Shown here piece by piece: positions 11,248-25,166 of a stretch of DNA of 64,000 nt. Under the pieces are notes generated by a model. That model searched no databases. It saw only the letters and a list, made by a program, of their open reading frames with translations, and had not been told where the DNA came from. The first letter of the stretch is position 1. The number at the start of each line of letters is the position of its first letter. A program made the position numbers and the translations under genes. Origin of the DNA: Anoplolepis gracilipes (lineage: Eukaryota; Arthropoda; Insecta; Hymenoptera; Formicidae); contig NC_132978.1 in NCBI RefSeq assembly GCF_047496725.1, forward strand, positions 4,951,501 to 5,015,500, in the 5' to 3' direction.

Positions 11248-12035
11248 AAAGAGCCACCCTAAAAACGGTCAAAATTAGCCTGTTTTCGATACCTCGAATT
11301 TCAAGCCGAAATGTATGCTAAATGAAAGTATATGATGGTAGATTACTTGTGAAAAAATTTCAAGTTGAGTTCACTTTTCAATTTTGAGAAATGGGGGGTC
11401 AAAGAGGGACAAAATACTGTAATGATATATAGTGGACTTGGTATAGTTGAAAATGATAAATATTTTAAAAGACGACGAAACACGTTTTTTTTTTGAAAGA
11501 TGTATCCCTTGGAGTGGGTACAGATCACACTCCACGCGGTACATCTTGGGTTACGCTAATGTCGGCGGTAGCGGATAACGAATATTATGTCTTTATTATG
11601 ACTTTTCTATATTTGGGTACAAATCGTAGTGACCTGTACGATCTCGAGTTGCAATCGGCTCGAAACGCTTTTTCAAACGAGTCCCCGTTTGACCTATTGC
11701 AACAATTACGGTTTTCTACCCTCCCCCCTCTCCCTCCTCTCACCCCTGCTCCCATGTGATCTGTACTCACTCCAAGGGATACATCTTTTAAAAAAAAACG
11801 TGTTTCGTCGTTTTTTAGAATATTTATCATTTTCACAAAACCAACTATACCAAGTCCACTTTATATCATTACAGTATTTTATCTCCCTTTGATCCCTCCC
11901 ATTTCTCAAAATTGAGAAGTGAACTCAACTTGAAATTTTCTCACAAATAACCTACCATCATATACTTTCATTCTGCATACATTTTGGCTTGAAATTCGAG
12001 GTACCGAAAACAGGCTAATATTATTGTGGCTCTTT
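11248..12035. mobile_element. Foldback-type non-autonomous DNA transposon with ~280-bp terminal inverted repeats
   Basis: 11248-11528 is repeated inverted at 11756-12035 at high identity (ends AAAGAGCCAC / GTGGCTCTTT; inner ends around CCCTTGGAGTG / CACTCCAAGGG). The 227-bp centre is GC-richer and has no transposase motif. Short open frames over the arms are by-products of the repeat. I could not define a clear target-site duplication. Confidence 0.85.
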
Positions 12036-12334
12036 AATATTGGCATAGGTAATTAAAAAAGTAAAATAATGCCAAACGTATACGTAACCCTAAACGTATA
12101 TTAGTAATATAATGCTAAAAACTATTATTAATTATTAAAGAAATTATTATATTGTTTAATATTTATAATGATAATAATAATTCAAATTATTATAATTATC
12201 AATATTTTAATCTTTCTTTATTTTAATGTTTTAATTACTATATTTATATTGTAAATTTGTGCGTATAATAATCTTTCTAATAATGTGTATTTGATGTCTC
12301 ACTGAATTCGCTATTACTTTATATAAATAATCAC

Positions 12335-12470
<136 letters not shown>

Positions 12471-15419
12471 AATGTGTTCTGGAATAAGATTATTCACAAC
12501 TATTTTCACGATAAATATTGCCTTCTAATCTAAAATTGATGAGAGTTGAAATTCAATTTGCTTCTGTTTCTGCGCGTCGTTTCTTCGAGATACTTTCCGT
12601 CACCATTATATAAGTTTACTATCAAGTAACGAGATCCTTAAGAAACGATCGTACGGCCGTTTCAACCTAAGCGTTAACATATAACGTAGCACGTTCGAAA
12701 TTATTCCATCGTCGAATTTCAAAGTTCTAAAGTTTCAAAGTGCAGAATTTGCGGAGCAATTTAAATGGAAAATCTCGATCAAAGTATGGTCGAATAGTTC
12801 GATTATTTATTACATATTCTATTGGTCTATTTATATATATATCTTTTATGAATTTTATTATAACATATACTCACAGTCTCAATATATGAACACATATATT
12901 GCATTCACTGATCACAAGTTGAACGTGATAAAAATAAATATAAAAAAATCATTTAATTTAGTATTTAATTTATTCTCAAACATAAAAATATATTCCTGGT
13001 CATTATAAAATCAAAGGTGACCTTATATATACATACATTTTAAATATAATAGGATTTTGTATGCATTAAAAATCGTATTCATATCAAAATATATGCAAAA
13101 AAGTGATTTATCTTCTAAAATAAATTAATTGGAAACATTAATAATGATCGAATAGGTACGCATTCGCGATCAGACGGAGCGTATCAGAATGTAACATTAA
13201 TTTTTATGTGTGAATGACTTGCTATCGAAATAAATTTACTAATGCTCGAGATGTAAAGAGAGAAAAATTCTTTGAAAATTGTAATAATAACATTCTTTTA
13301 TGTATCCTAGCATGCACAAGATTCTTAATTTATTCTTAGTCAAGTTATTTATATTTTTTTTAATTTTTTCTCTCAATATAGGATCTCAATTGAATGAAAT
13401 TCAATTTAAATAGAATGATCTCAATGGAATAAATATAAAATAAACTTTTGTTTTCAGATAAGTATAATTTAGTTTCTGTTGAATTTTAATAAATGTAACA
13501 AAAATAACTACAGTACAATAACATTAAGTTAAATACATATTGTAATATAATATTTTGCTCAAATGCCAAAATTAAAAACGCTTTTATATTAAATATTATC
13601 AAAAATGTAAATTATTGTATTGTAGATGTTTAATTAATATAATAATTATATTTTCTCTCTCTCTCTCTCTCTCTACAAAAATATGTCTTCGATGATAAGA
13701 TAGTAAATCGTTTTTCCATCGCTGACATTTTCATCGCGAAAAAATTACATTTTCCATGCGTTTCGATCATGTTACGCATCGTTGGCAATCTTAAAGCCGA
13801 TCGATTATTATAAATTGTAAAATTTTCCTGTCCTTTTCTTTAGAAGAAATATAGTAAATAAATAGCTATATATATTTTACTCTCTAAGAATATCGTTGAA
13901 ATTAATGTGAACTTAAATAATATGTAAATAACTAAATATAACTATCTGTTATACCATATTATAACTATTATTTGTTATAGCATATTTAAATATTAAAGCA
14001 TTGTTGCCAAGTGCAAATAAATAATTATTCACACACATATTAGTTTCCATTAGTCATTGCCTAATATTTATATTCATTAATTCCCAGTATAATAATATAA
14101 TAACAAACATAGTAAACATATCGAAATTGCATCAATGTTTTTCTTTGGTAAATATAACTATACACTACTAATTAAAACATAGCTAATTAAACATATATAT
14201 TCTTTATGATAGACTTTTCTACTAAAATAAAATAACTTTATTTTGTTTATAATTCACTATCGTGAATTATAATTAATTATTTATTATAATTTATTATTAT
14301 CACAACGAAATGTTTTTTTTAATTTTTTGTAAGATTAACATTTTCCATGTAATTTCATGGTTCTTTTTCATTAAAGATAAAATATTTTCTTAGAATTATG
14401 CCATATGTTTATTTCTTGTGAAATTCTATTTCGAAAGTTTTAAAAGTATGAAGTTTACACGCGACAACGAGATTGAAGTTGAATCAATAAACGTTGTTGT
14501 ATATGTTATTTGAAGATCAGCAAAGTGAGAAGTGATTTCCGAAGGCAAGTTGTACGTGTCAGTATATATTGTTTAGCCAATAAAGTTAGAATCAAACTTA
14601 AATTTAAAATAAAAACAACGCCATGCACACACTTGTCTTTCATTGTCTTTTATAGTTGTCTCTTTCACTGAACTCTTCATCTCGTGAAACTGTAGACGAT
14701 TCGCTTTTACAAAAACATCTTGATCAATCTGTTATTCGCGTATATGTATATACGGCTATTAATAAACTCTGATTTAATAAACTCTGATATGCGCGCGTCA
14801 TGAGAAGCATGGCTTACTAAAACGATCGTACGATGTTACACACCGTCTATTTATTCAGCTCCCTGAGGATCGATCTTCCTCAGAGTCAAGTGGACTTCAG
14901 CCCCGAGAGCAAGCTTCTGATTCTCTTTGCACTTATTATGCCGAACACATACGTATTACTCTCTATTTGTGCCACGACACGAGTCTACACGTGGAGTTCA
15001 ACGAGAGACATTCAATTCGTATAAATATGAGTTAGACATACAAACTATATGAATGCATCTGTCGATACTAAGACTTATCAATTTGGCGAAAATCTCTTTC
15101 CTGGTTCTTTGCTGTTACTGTTTGACATACGATTATAAATAGAATCGAAATATGTTACTAAAGTTTTAAGCAATATTTGATAATCATAAACAAAGTTTTA
15201 ATGGTCAAAATCTTAAGAATTTTAAAAAATTTATTTTAAATAAATCTTAAAATCTTTAGAATCTTAAAATCTATTTTTTTTCTAATATATTAGAAAGAAG
15301 AAAATTATACTATATCATACAAGAATTTTAAAAACTTATTTTTCTCTATTATACATATATAAAACTTAATTTCTTCAAGCAACTTTTTCAATAATAATTT
15401 TTTTCTCTCAAATTCACCT
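12471..15419. other. AT-rich non-coding stretch with two GC-richer patches
   Basis: Patches at 12540-12770 and 14640-15010 have more CpG than their surroundings. The second contains a 63-codon plus-strand frame from 14833 without recognisable features. A short (TC)n run lies at about 13654-13673. No supported gene. Confidence 0.5.
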
Positions 15420-15483
15420 GTTTTTCAAGTAGTTGTGATATATTCATACCACAGTATGAATATATCACAACTACTTGAAAAAC
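15420..15483. repeat. Perfect 30-bp palindrome with a 4-nt spacer
   Basis: 15420-15449 and 15454-15483 are exact reverse complements (arm begins GTTTTTCAAGTAGTTGTGAT). As single strand it would form a very stable hairpin; as duplex, a cruciform. Confidence 0.95.
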
Positions 15484-16165
15484 TTTATAAAAACTTTATA
15501 TTGGTACTTGTTACATATATACATAGAGATACAGCTAATATATGCTATAATTCTGTAAAGATTCTATAAGATATTCCATCTTCTTTTTTTTATGCAAATT
15601 ATTTTATTCCTGGAAATAAATATTTTAATTATAAAATTGTAATTGCGAATTACAATTAAATTTATCTAATTTTTGTAATAATAAAATTTAACAATTATGA
15701 CATGCACATATTAGGTTGTACATTTAATTATTGGTGTAATAAAATGGGCAAGATAATAATTATATAATTAAGCGGTTTAATTAGAGATCGGTTGTAATAG
15801 TAATTGTAATAGCTGACAAATAAATTAATCCGCGAAAAATTGTATAAAAAAATATGCAAAACGTAAGGATTAATATCCGTGCAATTTATCGTGGCGTTCG
15901 ATATATATATCTCGACTACGATGTATTGATTGATCAATATTGTTGTCTGCCAGTAGTAATTAACGGCGTAATTGAACGTGAGGATCAATTTTTGTTAGTT
16001 CGTATCGTATTACTGTTACCGGACTAGAGTCCGTTGCAAATTTCATTTTGATTCATTCGTTAGCGTGCCACACAATAAACACACCTCCGGGATCATAATT
16101 ATTTTCGTGTTTATTAATTTTAACACTGCATTCAACGTGCACGGGATTGCGGTTTGTGTACTTAC

Positions 16166-16345
16166 GCGGTACGTACCTGTGTCAATTAAAGAGAGAAAAC
16201 TGGCAAAACTGCCCGACACGCAGATTCCAAAACTAATTTTACGGATTTTCAGCCAACTTATTCTTATTAACAGAGAAAAACTGCACCTCTCGAATTGCGC
16301 TAAGAAAATGCATCACACAATGCAGTCTGTGTTGGTTTAATCTCC
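16166..16345 (-). promoter_or_regulatory. Candidate upstream (5' UTR) exon and promoter on the minus strand
   Basis: GC-richer block ending at a strong minus-strand donor (GTAAGTAC after 16166; an alternative CAG/GTACGT after 16177). A TATA-like GATAAAAGC lies upstream near 16360. Its place 7.5 kb 5' of the receptor ATG, which needs an upstream exon, makes it a candidate receptor 5' UTR exon. No coding frame is claimed. Confidence 0.25.
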
Positions 16346-16399
16346 GGTTAGCGCTTTTATCGTGCGGTAATATTTACGTCTCACCTTGATTGACAATAT

Positions 16400-19300
16400 C
16401 TCGTAAACATCAATTAATTAGACTAATGCATTACGCTCTATATTGTTAGTTTACTTCTTTTTTCTTAGTTTACCAGATGCAAGAGAGCAACTTTCTTATA
16501 TTATTATTATACTATACTTCAAAGGACGTCATAAACTTGAAACAGATTTCTTGATCTATAATTACAAGGCATTTTCTAAGATAATTAGTTTTTAATATAG
16601 CTAAATAAATGTAGACGCTGTAACAAGTTTTATCGTTAATTATTAGTCAAATAATTAAAAAAATTTTGTAAAATTTAATATTAAAAATATAAAAATTTAA
16701 AAGCCACAGATATATTTTTATCTTTTTATTTTCTAATCGTGAAAGAATATATTATAATGTTTTATTATACATTGCAAATTTGAAAAACAGAATTGTTACA
16801 AAGAAATGAAATATAATATAATAAATAAATATTTCTATATTCATCAAAATTTCTATAAAATCAAATATTAGCGAAATATTCAAAGTTAAAAGTTATACAG
16901 TTAAAAAAAAATTGCAATATTGTATTTTCCACTTAACAGTTTCGTAAATTCAAACGTGTTATTCTATTTAGAAGAATTTTCGGAAGATTGATATTTTATT
17001 ATTATCTTATTATCAATTTTTTACACACTCAAAGTTTTTTACGTTTTAAATTTATGTCTAGTTTATTCCTTGCGCGTCATTTCCGTTTACTATGAAGGTA
17101 ATTGTTCTTATTATAATCGCAACAGTCAACTTGTTATAACACATTCGCGATTCAGATCTAAATCTTACAAATACCTAAAGCCACGTCTCTTCACGCCTTT
17201 GCAAAGCAATAGTAGATTGACGTCGTGTTTCCACGTAAGCAGCTCGGAGATCGACAAAGTAGATTATGTTGTGGAAATGGCTTTTCCTAGTATTTCACTT
17301 TAATAGATCTGTGTCAATTGTAAAAGTTTATGATTTAATGAATTGTACTGAGTAAACCGGATAAACAATAAAGAAGTCGGATCGATTCATATTAAAAAGG
17401 CAACAACATATACAATTCTTAGAGTAATTCACAATTATCAGTGCCAATAATATTCATATTTCTCTGTTAAGCCTCTGTTTTGTAGTATATTTTTTATTTG
17501 TGCTTTTCTCTCACATTGCATGTTGCACATTTAGACGTCGAAAATTAATTTCACGAAGAATTACCAAAGATGTACTGTTGAGAAACGCAGGTAGAAACCC
17601 AATGAGAAATTTCATCGAGACTTCGACAGAATGACGTAACTTTTCCAATTGATGGAAGATGTCGTAAAGGAGAAATTTTGCGCTTATCTTGTCCAATCTT
17701 GTTCAATTCATGCGAGTCGCTATATGAAAGTGGGAAGTTGAGAGTTGCAAAGGAATCGACACGAACTAATGTATTTTGTCATTTAACTTATGCTTGCGAA
17801 TATTGTTTTGTATAAAAAAAATTAGAATCGGTAATTAATTATTTAAATTATTTATTAAGTAATTACTAATTACATCTAACAAAAAACACTCAGTGACAGA
17901 GATAAAAATTGGAACAAAATTGGTATCAATCTGTCATGTAATTACGTGAAAAACTTATCATTTTCTGCTATCAAAAATTCTTCAACTTTGACTTCTTTGG
18001 TCATAAAACAATTATATATTTGATTTCAAGGTAGAGTTTTTGCAAATAAGTTTGTTATGGATGTCGCAAGTTTTAAAATGGTTGTTACAAGTTTGTTAGA
18101 TTTATGATACGAAATTACTCAATTTCAAATTAGTGCTTGCGTGTATACAATTTTCTTTCTCGACCGGGATTAAACGCAACATCGACAGGGTGGTACAATT
18201 TAACGATTTGTCGCTTTCTAAAATTAATTCAATCCCTTTGGTAGTATTCAATATTCTTGGCATATTCCCAGCAATTTCAATCTCCGCAGTAATTTTGAAT
18301 TAAACGCTACTTTCATCAATTTTGCTATGAAAGGAATGCGTTTTGTACGTGTACAAAGTTTAACGTTTATTCCGATTTACCATCGTATTTGCCTATATTG
18401 TGATAGCACTGCTATTATATATTATGCAAGAATCTAAAATACGCATGAAATTTTAACAGCATTTGTTAATTTGATACGTGTAAAATAATTATAAATTTCT
18501 CTCGACATAAAGTTCACGTATCAATTTAGTACGTAACCTTTAAAAAGCATTCAACGTGAAAAATGATAAAGATTTTATTCCAGAATAGTTTACGAGGATA
18601 CATATAAAGTTAAAGCATATACCATATTTGTTCCTACATCTATTATTGAAGTTTTTTTTACGATTTTTTGGATAGTAAAGTTAACAATTCGGAAATAGGA
18701 AGGAATATTCGGATAAGGAATTCGAAATAAACATTTCGTTCTGACGTTAGTAAATCTTGAACGATGATAAATTTAAATCAGATCCAAGTATAAACGACAT
18801 CATATATTTGCTTTAGAAAAGAATTCAATATTTGATATTCGTGCCATTTTTAAAGGAAATTTACCCACGCGCATCGCGAGATGAAATGAATATGCTCTCG
18901 TGCGGGGTAAATCAGAAATCGATCGCGATATAATATGGACCACGTTACAATTAAATTGTGCGTGTTATTTTAATGACGTAACCAACTTATTGGTACATTA
19001 GCGAATGACAAAAGACCTTAATTTATCGTTACGACACGATCGATATCCGTCTAATTGCGTTCAGCCGCAAGCTTGTGTCAACTACTTCACGTTTATCAAA
19101 GCCCGCTACTGAAAGTTGGGATTTTATGAATAATACAGTTGTGTGTACATTGTTCTTAAAATTATGGATGGGTTGCATAGTTTTAATAATCAGCCAATCA
19201 CAGTTTTTAATAGGCCAATTTCTGTAGATGTCTATATATATTTATCTAATTGAAGAATATCTACTATAAAAGTCTACAATTAATCAAATCTGAACCGATA

Positions 19301-20229
19301 AAATAATATTTTAAATTAAAGATAATCTACGCAATTATAATTGTATAAGTGTATAAGTAAATAATAATTTATTTTTTATGCCTTTTTCATTTTATATGTC
19401 GACGCACATCAGTATCAGAGAAATATTTATAACGCAGATGTAAATATCTTTACATGTTTTGCTGACGCAATTTTAAAAAATTCACGCGCGGATGAATCTA
19501 TCATATCCAATTTTATCATATTTGTAATTTGTAAAATGTTGCCTGTTTTGTATTAAATTAGATTAATAACAATTACATATGTTTCCAAAGTATCGATCGC
19601 TATCTCAGAATTAATATTTTCAAAATACAAAATTCGTATTGAATACAATTTCGTAACAATAAATACAGTTTTTTATTGTATTTCTCTGCATGATGATAAG
19701 CTAAATAATTTTTTGGGAATACATAAGTGTAATTCACTGTAAGAAATTTACATTTGTATTATTTAATATAACATGTGTGATGTTTAATATAATATGATAT
19801 AATATATAGAAACTTATACCAAGAGGAAAAAGTGAAATGTGGCGCAAAATTTTTCTCACAAAGTATGGTGTACGTGTATGTGTGTATGTGTGTGAGACGT
19901 CATTTGAAGTTTTATAAACCCCTCGCAGATTTATCACAAACCGTTGCTTTTATCTGAGATATCAAGATGTTTCTTGAATCCTTTGATGGAAAGTTAAGCG
20001 GTTTACTTTTTTATAATCATATTACATGCGATTGAGCTGTAATTATGTTTGCGTATATATCACTTTTTAGTTACCTTGTTATTTTATATGACATTTTATT
20101 TATTATATTACATCATTAAGCTGTATCGGTGTTGTTTCTTACGCTCTTTTTTTGACCAAGTGTACGGTGATTGATAGCACTCGCGTTTAGCAGTATAAAA
20201 CTAGTTAATCAATCTTGATATTCTATATA

Positions 20230-20233
<4 letters not shown>
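16400..20233. other. AT-rich stretch, no supported gene; conserved-looking patch at 18840-19110
   Basis: 18840-19110 is CpG-richer (CGCGCATCGCGAG, GATCGATCGCG-like words) and lacks an open frame of note; it could be a regulatory element. The rest is AT-rich intron-like or intergenic sequence. Confidence 0.4.

Positions 20234-20260
<27 letters not shown>
20234..20260. repeat. (TA)n microsatellite
   Basis: TA dinucleotide run of about 27 bp. Confidence 0.9.
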
Positions 20261-20264
<4 letters not shown>

Positions 20265-20599
20265 ATGTCTCTTTTGGAAATAGAAATTTAAATAGAAATG
20301 TTCAAGAGTGTTACTTCCCATTTACTCAACAATAAGAAATCGTTTTACTTGTTACAATTTTCAATCAATTTAATCTCTATACACCATTAGTGTCAATATT
20401 TTATATCAATATATCGGCTTTATAAATCACTATTATCAAAGTGTCGACAAGTAAATTCAAAAAATTATTGACGAAGCATTTTTCGACAATTATTACGTAA
20501 CAATAATGTACTTGGCAGTTTCGTACGTACATTTGATGCAAATAAATCGCGCTTGAAAGATCAAAATCTTAACTTGAAGCATATGGTGTAAAACTTTCG

Positions 20600-20617
20600 G
20601 GATAGCGTACGCTATCC
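20600..20617. other. 18-bp perfect palindrome
   Basis: GGATAGCGTACGCTATCC is its own reverse complement and sits at the left edge of a GC-richer patch (20600-20815). It could be a dimeric factor site or chance. Confidence 0.4.
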
Positions 20618-20819
20618 TATGAATTGCAGTAATAGTCAAACTGCACAGTTCTTAGCAGCTAATGTCGTCGTCTTTATCATAGTGCTTTTCACTGGGGATA
20701 TAATAAGCATTTCAGAATCGCACGCGTTGCCGCAGTATCTTGCTAACTTATCGCTTGTCATCCTGCGTATCATTTATAAATTTATGCGCCCGTTATACAG
20801 AGATGACTAGACGTTTCGA

Positions 20820-22860
20820 AAAATTGTATTACTTTTAGCACATTTGCTATTCGCCTGACATGTCGCTAGTATCAAAGAATTTTTCATAGCTTTATGCAAA
20901 ATTGCAACTCAAAAGGTAGAACTTGCATATTTTTTCGCATATCTTTTGAAAAATATCTAAAAATTATAGAAAAATTCGCATGACTTGATCGTTCTAGTAA
21001 ATATAGAAACGAGCACATTTTTGGCAAAGAGATTCGAAAAGATACGCAATAAATGATAGATGGGAAATTCAAAAATAAACGATGCGATAGAAAGATAGAT
21101 AAATGTCGAAGTAATATGATATTGGTTGGTGACCTCGCTTTTTAAATTTGCATTGATCGACCACGAAATATGTATACATATGTGTGTGTCTCGAGCTCTC
21201 GGTGAAAATCATATACACTTCTGATTCTGACATCTATGAGAAAAAGCTAAAAAAATTATCTTTTGTATTATATTCGTGCAATATGTCCAATCATTTATTA
21301 TTTATTATTATTCGAGTTTCATGTACCGAGATTTTTATCACCGATAAAATCAACGCCAATGTTGATGAGCCGCGTGAAGTACTTTTATAATATAAAATTT
21401 AATCTTACGCTAAATATAATTGACAATATCTGACAACCTATTTTTTACTTTTCGTTTGTAAAAATTTTATGTATATTGAATACGCTAAAAGTTAAAAGAA
21501 CAGGCCGGAGGCCAATGTCAATCACGCAAACGAAATTTTGGGATATTTTGCATAGAGAATCCATTCAATAACCAATAGATAACTAAACGATCTGCACTGT
21601 TTCCCACGATCAAATGTAATATTGTCCTGTATAATTAAAAAAATCTATTTTTTGAAAGAATGTAACTTAACATGATTTTTTCTTTTTTCTCAAATAAACA
21701 ATATTATTTATTAATTCTTGTAAAAATTAATAACTAGCATAAGAACGTTTCTCTCTAGAGAAATATACCGATAACAAAGCTATAAAAAATTATACACTTT
21801 TTTCCCACTGGACTCGTATCATGTGTCTAATATGCATGAAAAATAACAGAGATTATTCTTATCATCATTGTTATTGACAGTGCTTTCACCATGTGATATT
21901 TTTGCATTGTACTTTATATACTTCACCAGAAATTCAAGACGAGATAAAACTAGAGAAAATGAAAAATTTCTTCCAAAGAAAATATATTTGAGTATATGAG
22001 TAACCGACATATTGCAAAAGTCTTTGTATGTATAGTTAATATATAAGTTATATATAACTACATTATAACTTTATTTCGTCTATCACAAACAGTGTAGGAA
22101 TTTCCAATGACGTCATGTTTGGTTAATCCATGAATATTCGAATAAGTAAGCGAAAGGATTTCGAATTTAATATTCCATTGTAAGCCGCTTTCATTTATGA
22201 ATTATCGTGTGATTGGCTATATATATCAAATATGAAATATTAACTTATTCCTTATACACTGCTTCCTTACACATTTGATTTCTGTCAAGCCGATCAAATT
22301 GCTAATGAAAAATGTTCAAATATTAATATTTGAATTAAGTTATATTATAAAAATAATTTTTTTACTCTGATCCCTGATTGTCAAAAATGACTGATCATAA
22401 TATCATTTTTGATAGATTTAAGTTTATCTGTTAATGTAATAATAATCTCTTAACCAATTAATAAAAAATAAAAAAAATATAAATAAAGAAAAGAAAAAAT
22501 TCATGTTTGAAGAAGAATAAATGTTGGAGAAAATGCGCTTTAAAGTGATCTACATATTCCATGCTTTTTTTTATAATAACCTGCAGAATGTGATGACAAA
22601 GATCTTCCTTTTCTTCAAAACGCCCGTTTGCTATTCGATTGGATGCTGTAAAGAAAATAGCGCAAGAAAATGGAACAATAAAAATATCAAAGAAAATGTG
22701 TAAGATAGAGACATATCCGAATGTAACAAAGGAAATTCTTGCTGAATACATGCAAAATCAATGAAAGTATCAATAAATATACACATAAGCAATTTTGACG
22801 GGCGTGCAATGCGTGTTTACACACAAGCGTAAAATTTTAAGGGTGTAAATATTGCATAAA
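20820..22860. other. AT-rich non-coding stretch
   Basis: I see no gene, element or strong repeat here. Open frames of about 60-97 codons are AT-driven and resemble no family. Confidence 0.5.
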
Positions 22861-22966
22861 AAATAGAAAAATATACAAATTTTGGTAAAATTTAAAGTGC
22901 ATGCAAAATAGAAAAATAGAAAAATATACAAATTTTGGTAAAATTTAAAGTGCATGCAAAATAATA
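22861..22966. repeat. Tandem duplication, two copies of ~53 bp
   Basis: Two nearly identical adjacent units containing ATATACAAATTTTGG and AAAGTGCATGC, offset by 53 bp. Confidence 0.9.
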
Positions 22967-23244
22967 AAAAAATATTTTTGTTTTTGTTTCTTTGTGCAAT
23001 TTGTTAAGGACATATATGCTTGTAAAATATATATTTTACACATATAAATTTTGCACTTTTTATTCCGATTTTTCTAAATATATATCCATAAATATAAAAA
23101 TTATTCTCGTACTCATTGTCAGATTAATGAGAAGAATCATATAGGCATTGTATGTGTATTATTCATAATAATTATATTGAATATAAATCTAAGAAATCTT
23201 TTTATTGTAAAATAATTTTGTACGTTAAAGAAAATAAATACTTG

Positions 23245-23246
<2 letters not shown>

Positions 23247-23288
<42 letters not shown>
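23247..23288. repeat. (TA)n microsatellite
   Basis: TA run of about 42 bp. Confidence 0.93.
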
Positions 23289-23292
<4 letters not shown>

Positions 23293-23493
23293 ATAATGTT
23301 AAAAATTGGAAAATTGCAAAAAATGATGACGTATCTCGATATTTTTGCTGAACAAAAATCGACTCCAAATGATCTCAAGAATCTACCATACAGATTTCAC
23401 CAATTACCGAACACCCTGTATAGTGCTATAACAGAGGAAGAGAAAGAAACAGACAAAAAGGCAATTTTCTTTAGATGGTTAAATTTTGTGTAA
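23289..23493 (+). CDS. Short unrecognised open frame next to a TA microsatellite (doubtful)
   Basis: An open frame runs through the TA repeat and ends at 23493; the non-repeat part is about 68 codons. Its composition is protein-like (TPNDLKNLPYRFHQLPNTLY, acidic ITEEEKETD), unlike the Ile/Tyr/Phe-rich products of the surrounding AT sequence. No domain is recognised. It could be a mobile-element remnant. Confidence 0.2.
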
Positions 23494-24049
23494 AAAAACA
23501 CGTATATAAAGTACAATACGTGTAATGAATAAATAAGATAGAGCAGACTACCAAATAAACAGACTATTCTTTTATTTGAAAAGCTACGCAACTGTGGATT
23601 AAGAGGAGAAATAAAAGAAAGCTGTTCAATCGCAATATTGCTTTTATGAAAACGCTTGGCGGAGATTCAACGAGATATATTATAGTTTATCCCTTTGCCG
23701 CAAAGCAGCAATTGCGAAATGATTTTACCCCATATTATTTCGTCTACATCAATAGATATATACGCAATGTCGTAGGCTGTATTAACTCTCACATGCTATT
23801 GTATACACGGAACACACTCTACATATACACACGTGTATAATGCAGTCAAGAGAATGAAATAAAATTTACATTCCTGAGCAAACATAACCCGCTATGTTAT
23901 TGTAACATAACATTGATATTTATTAGATACGGTACCTCATGTAATTTGAACGCGTCAAAATTGGTCGACCATTAATGGATTTAGTACTAAGTAACACGCG
24001 TACGCACATTAAATGCGTAAACAGTACACGAAATTGCGCGTATACTTAC

Positions 24050-24330
24050 AATAGAGTTTTTAACGTGGGATCTTTTGTGTGGGAGGGCGAAAGAGCTAAA
24101 AGTAACATGAAGGGGGGTTTTTGCGTAATCCCTCTTCCCGGACTTTGTTCAATTGTTGCAGACACTACGGACACGATGCCGAGTTCAAATAGCGCGAGTC
24201 GCGTCTGATCCTCTAAGGAAATGTAAAAGGATATATATGCTAAGAACGACGTCGAACTGTCGCGGCGTGGATTCCTTAACTCGTTTCGTTTGAATTTCTC
24301 TCTCGAGATCTACATAAGATGTTCACTCGA
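24050..24330 (-). promoter_or_regulatory. GC-rich patch ending in a minus-strand donor; candidate distal 5' exon
   Basis: CpG-rich block (24060-24330) with a consensus minus-strand donor GTAAGTATA after 24050. It may be an alternative first exon of the receptor gene or of an RNA gene. A 77-codon plus-strand frame across it (23975-24208) shows no family features. Confidence 0.2.
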
Positions 24331-24777
24331 TATATTTCAAAGGAACTGTCTTTTAGAACGCAACCGTTTCATTATTTAAATATAAATGCGAGCACAAATC
24401 AATAAAATTGCGTTTTTTTAATGCAACCTCTTTGACTACCAGATCTAAACTCATTTCAAGCACTTCTCTCATTCTCATGCATTACATAAATTTCAACGAA
24501 TCTGTATAAGCAGGTCACATAAAAATATTCAATGTAATCAATAGAATTGCTTTGACGAACGCGAGCTGGCAAAAATATCTTCTTCGTGAAGAGAAAATTA
24601 TGAGAAGTTCTTCTTTAAAATGCGTCTTTCTACATTTGACACGTTTTCAAGCGACTGTTCGTACAAAATACGATTTTTTCTATATTCCATTATAGAAAAA
24701 TATTTAGGGGTTAGTAGGAAATACTCGAATAGCATAAAATTGCAAAATTGCTGCGTTTATAAAACTTTTTTTTTAAA

Positions 24778-25166
24778 CTCTGGGAAAAAAACACGGTTAT
24801 AATCGACTTTGAGACTCATAATTAGTAATCAAATTATTTGGATTGCTCGTAACCTTAATTTTACGTAAATAATTTACCCTTAATCTCGCGTAACTAAAAA
24901 CTGCAATTACTTTCAAAGAAATTTTGACCGTCTTTTTTATAGTTAAGCAACTTAACATTTTGATTAGTACTCTTTAAGTAAAAATTATATTTGCCTAACT
25001 GGATATCGATATGCAACTAATTGAAAAAATTGACTAGTTTAAACTTAAAAATCTTTGAAATAAAATAGAATAGCTAATTTTAAAATTTAGTTACAAGCAA
25101 TTCAAATAATTTGATTACTAATCGTGAGCCCCAAAATGGGTTGTAACTGTGTTTTTTTTCCCAGAG
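24778..25166. mobile_element. MITE-like element with ~75-bp terminal inverted repeats
   Basis: Ends CTCTGGGAAAAAAACAC and, inverted at 25166, CTCTGGGAAAAAAAACAC. The inverted repeat extends through ATTAGTAATCAAATTATTTG to GTAAC. Total 389 bp, no coding capacity. Flanks are TTTAAA / AATTAA, with no clean target duplication. Confidence 0.82.

Noticed and set aside
11343..11909. Several overlapping frames of 60-90 codons on both strands
   Set aside because: They mirror each other because they lie in the inverted arms of the foldback element; no transposase motif.
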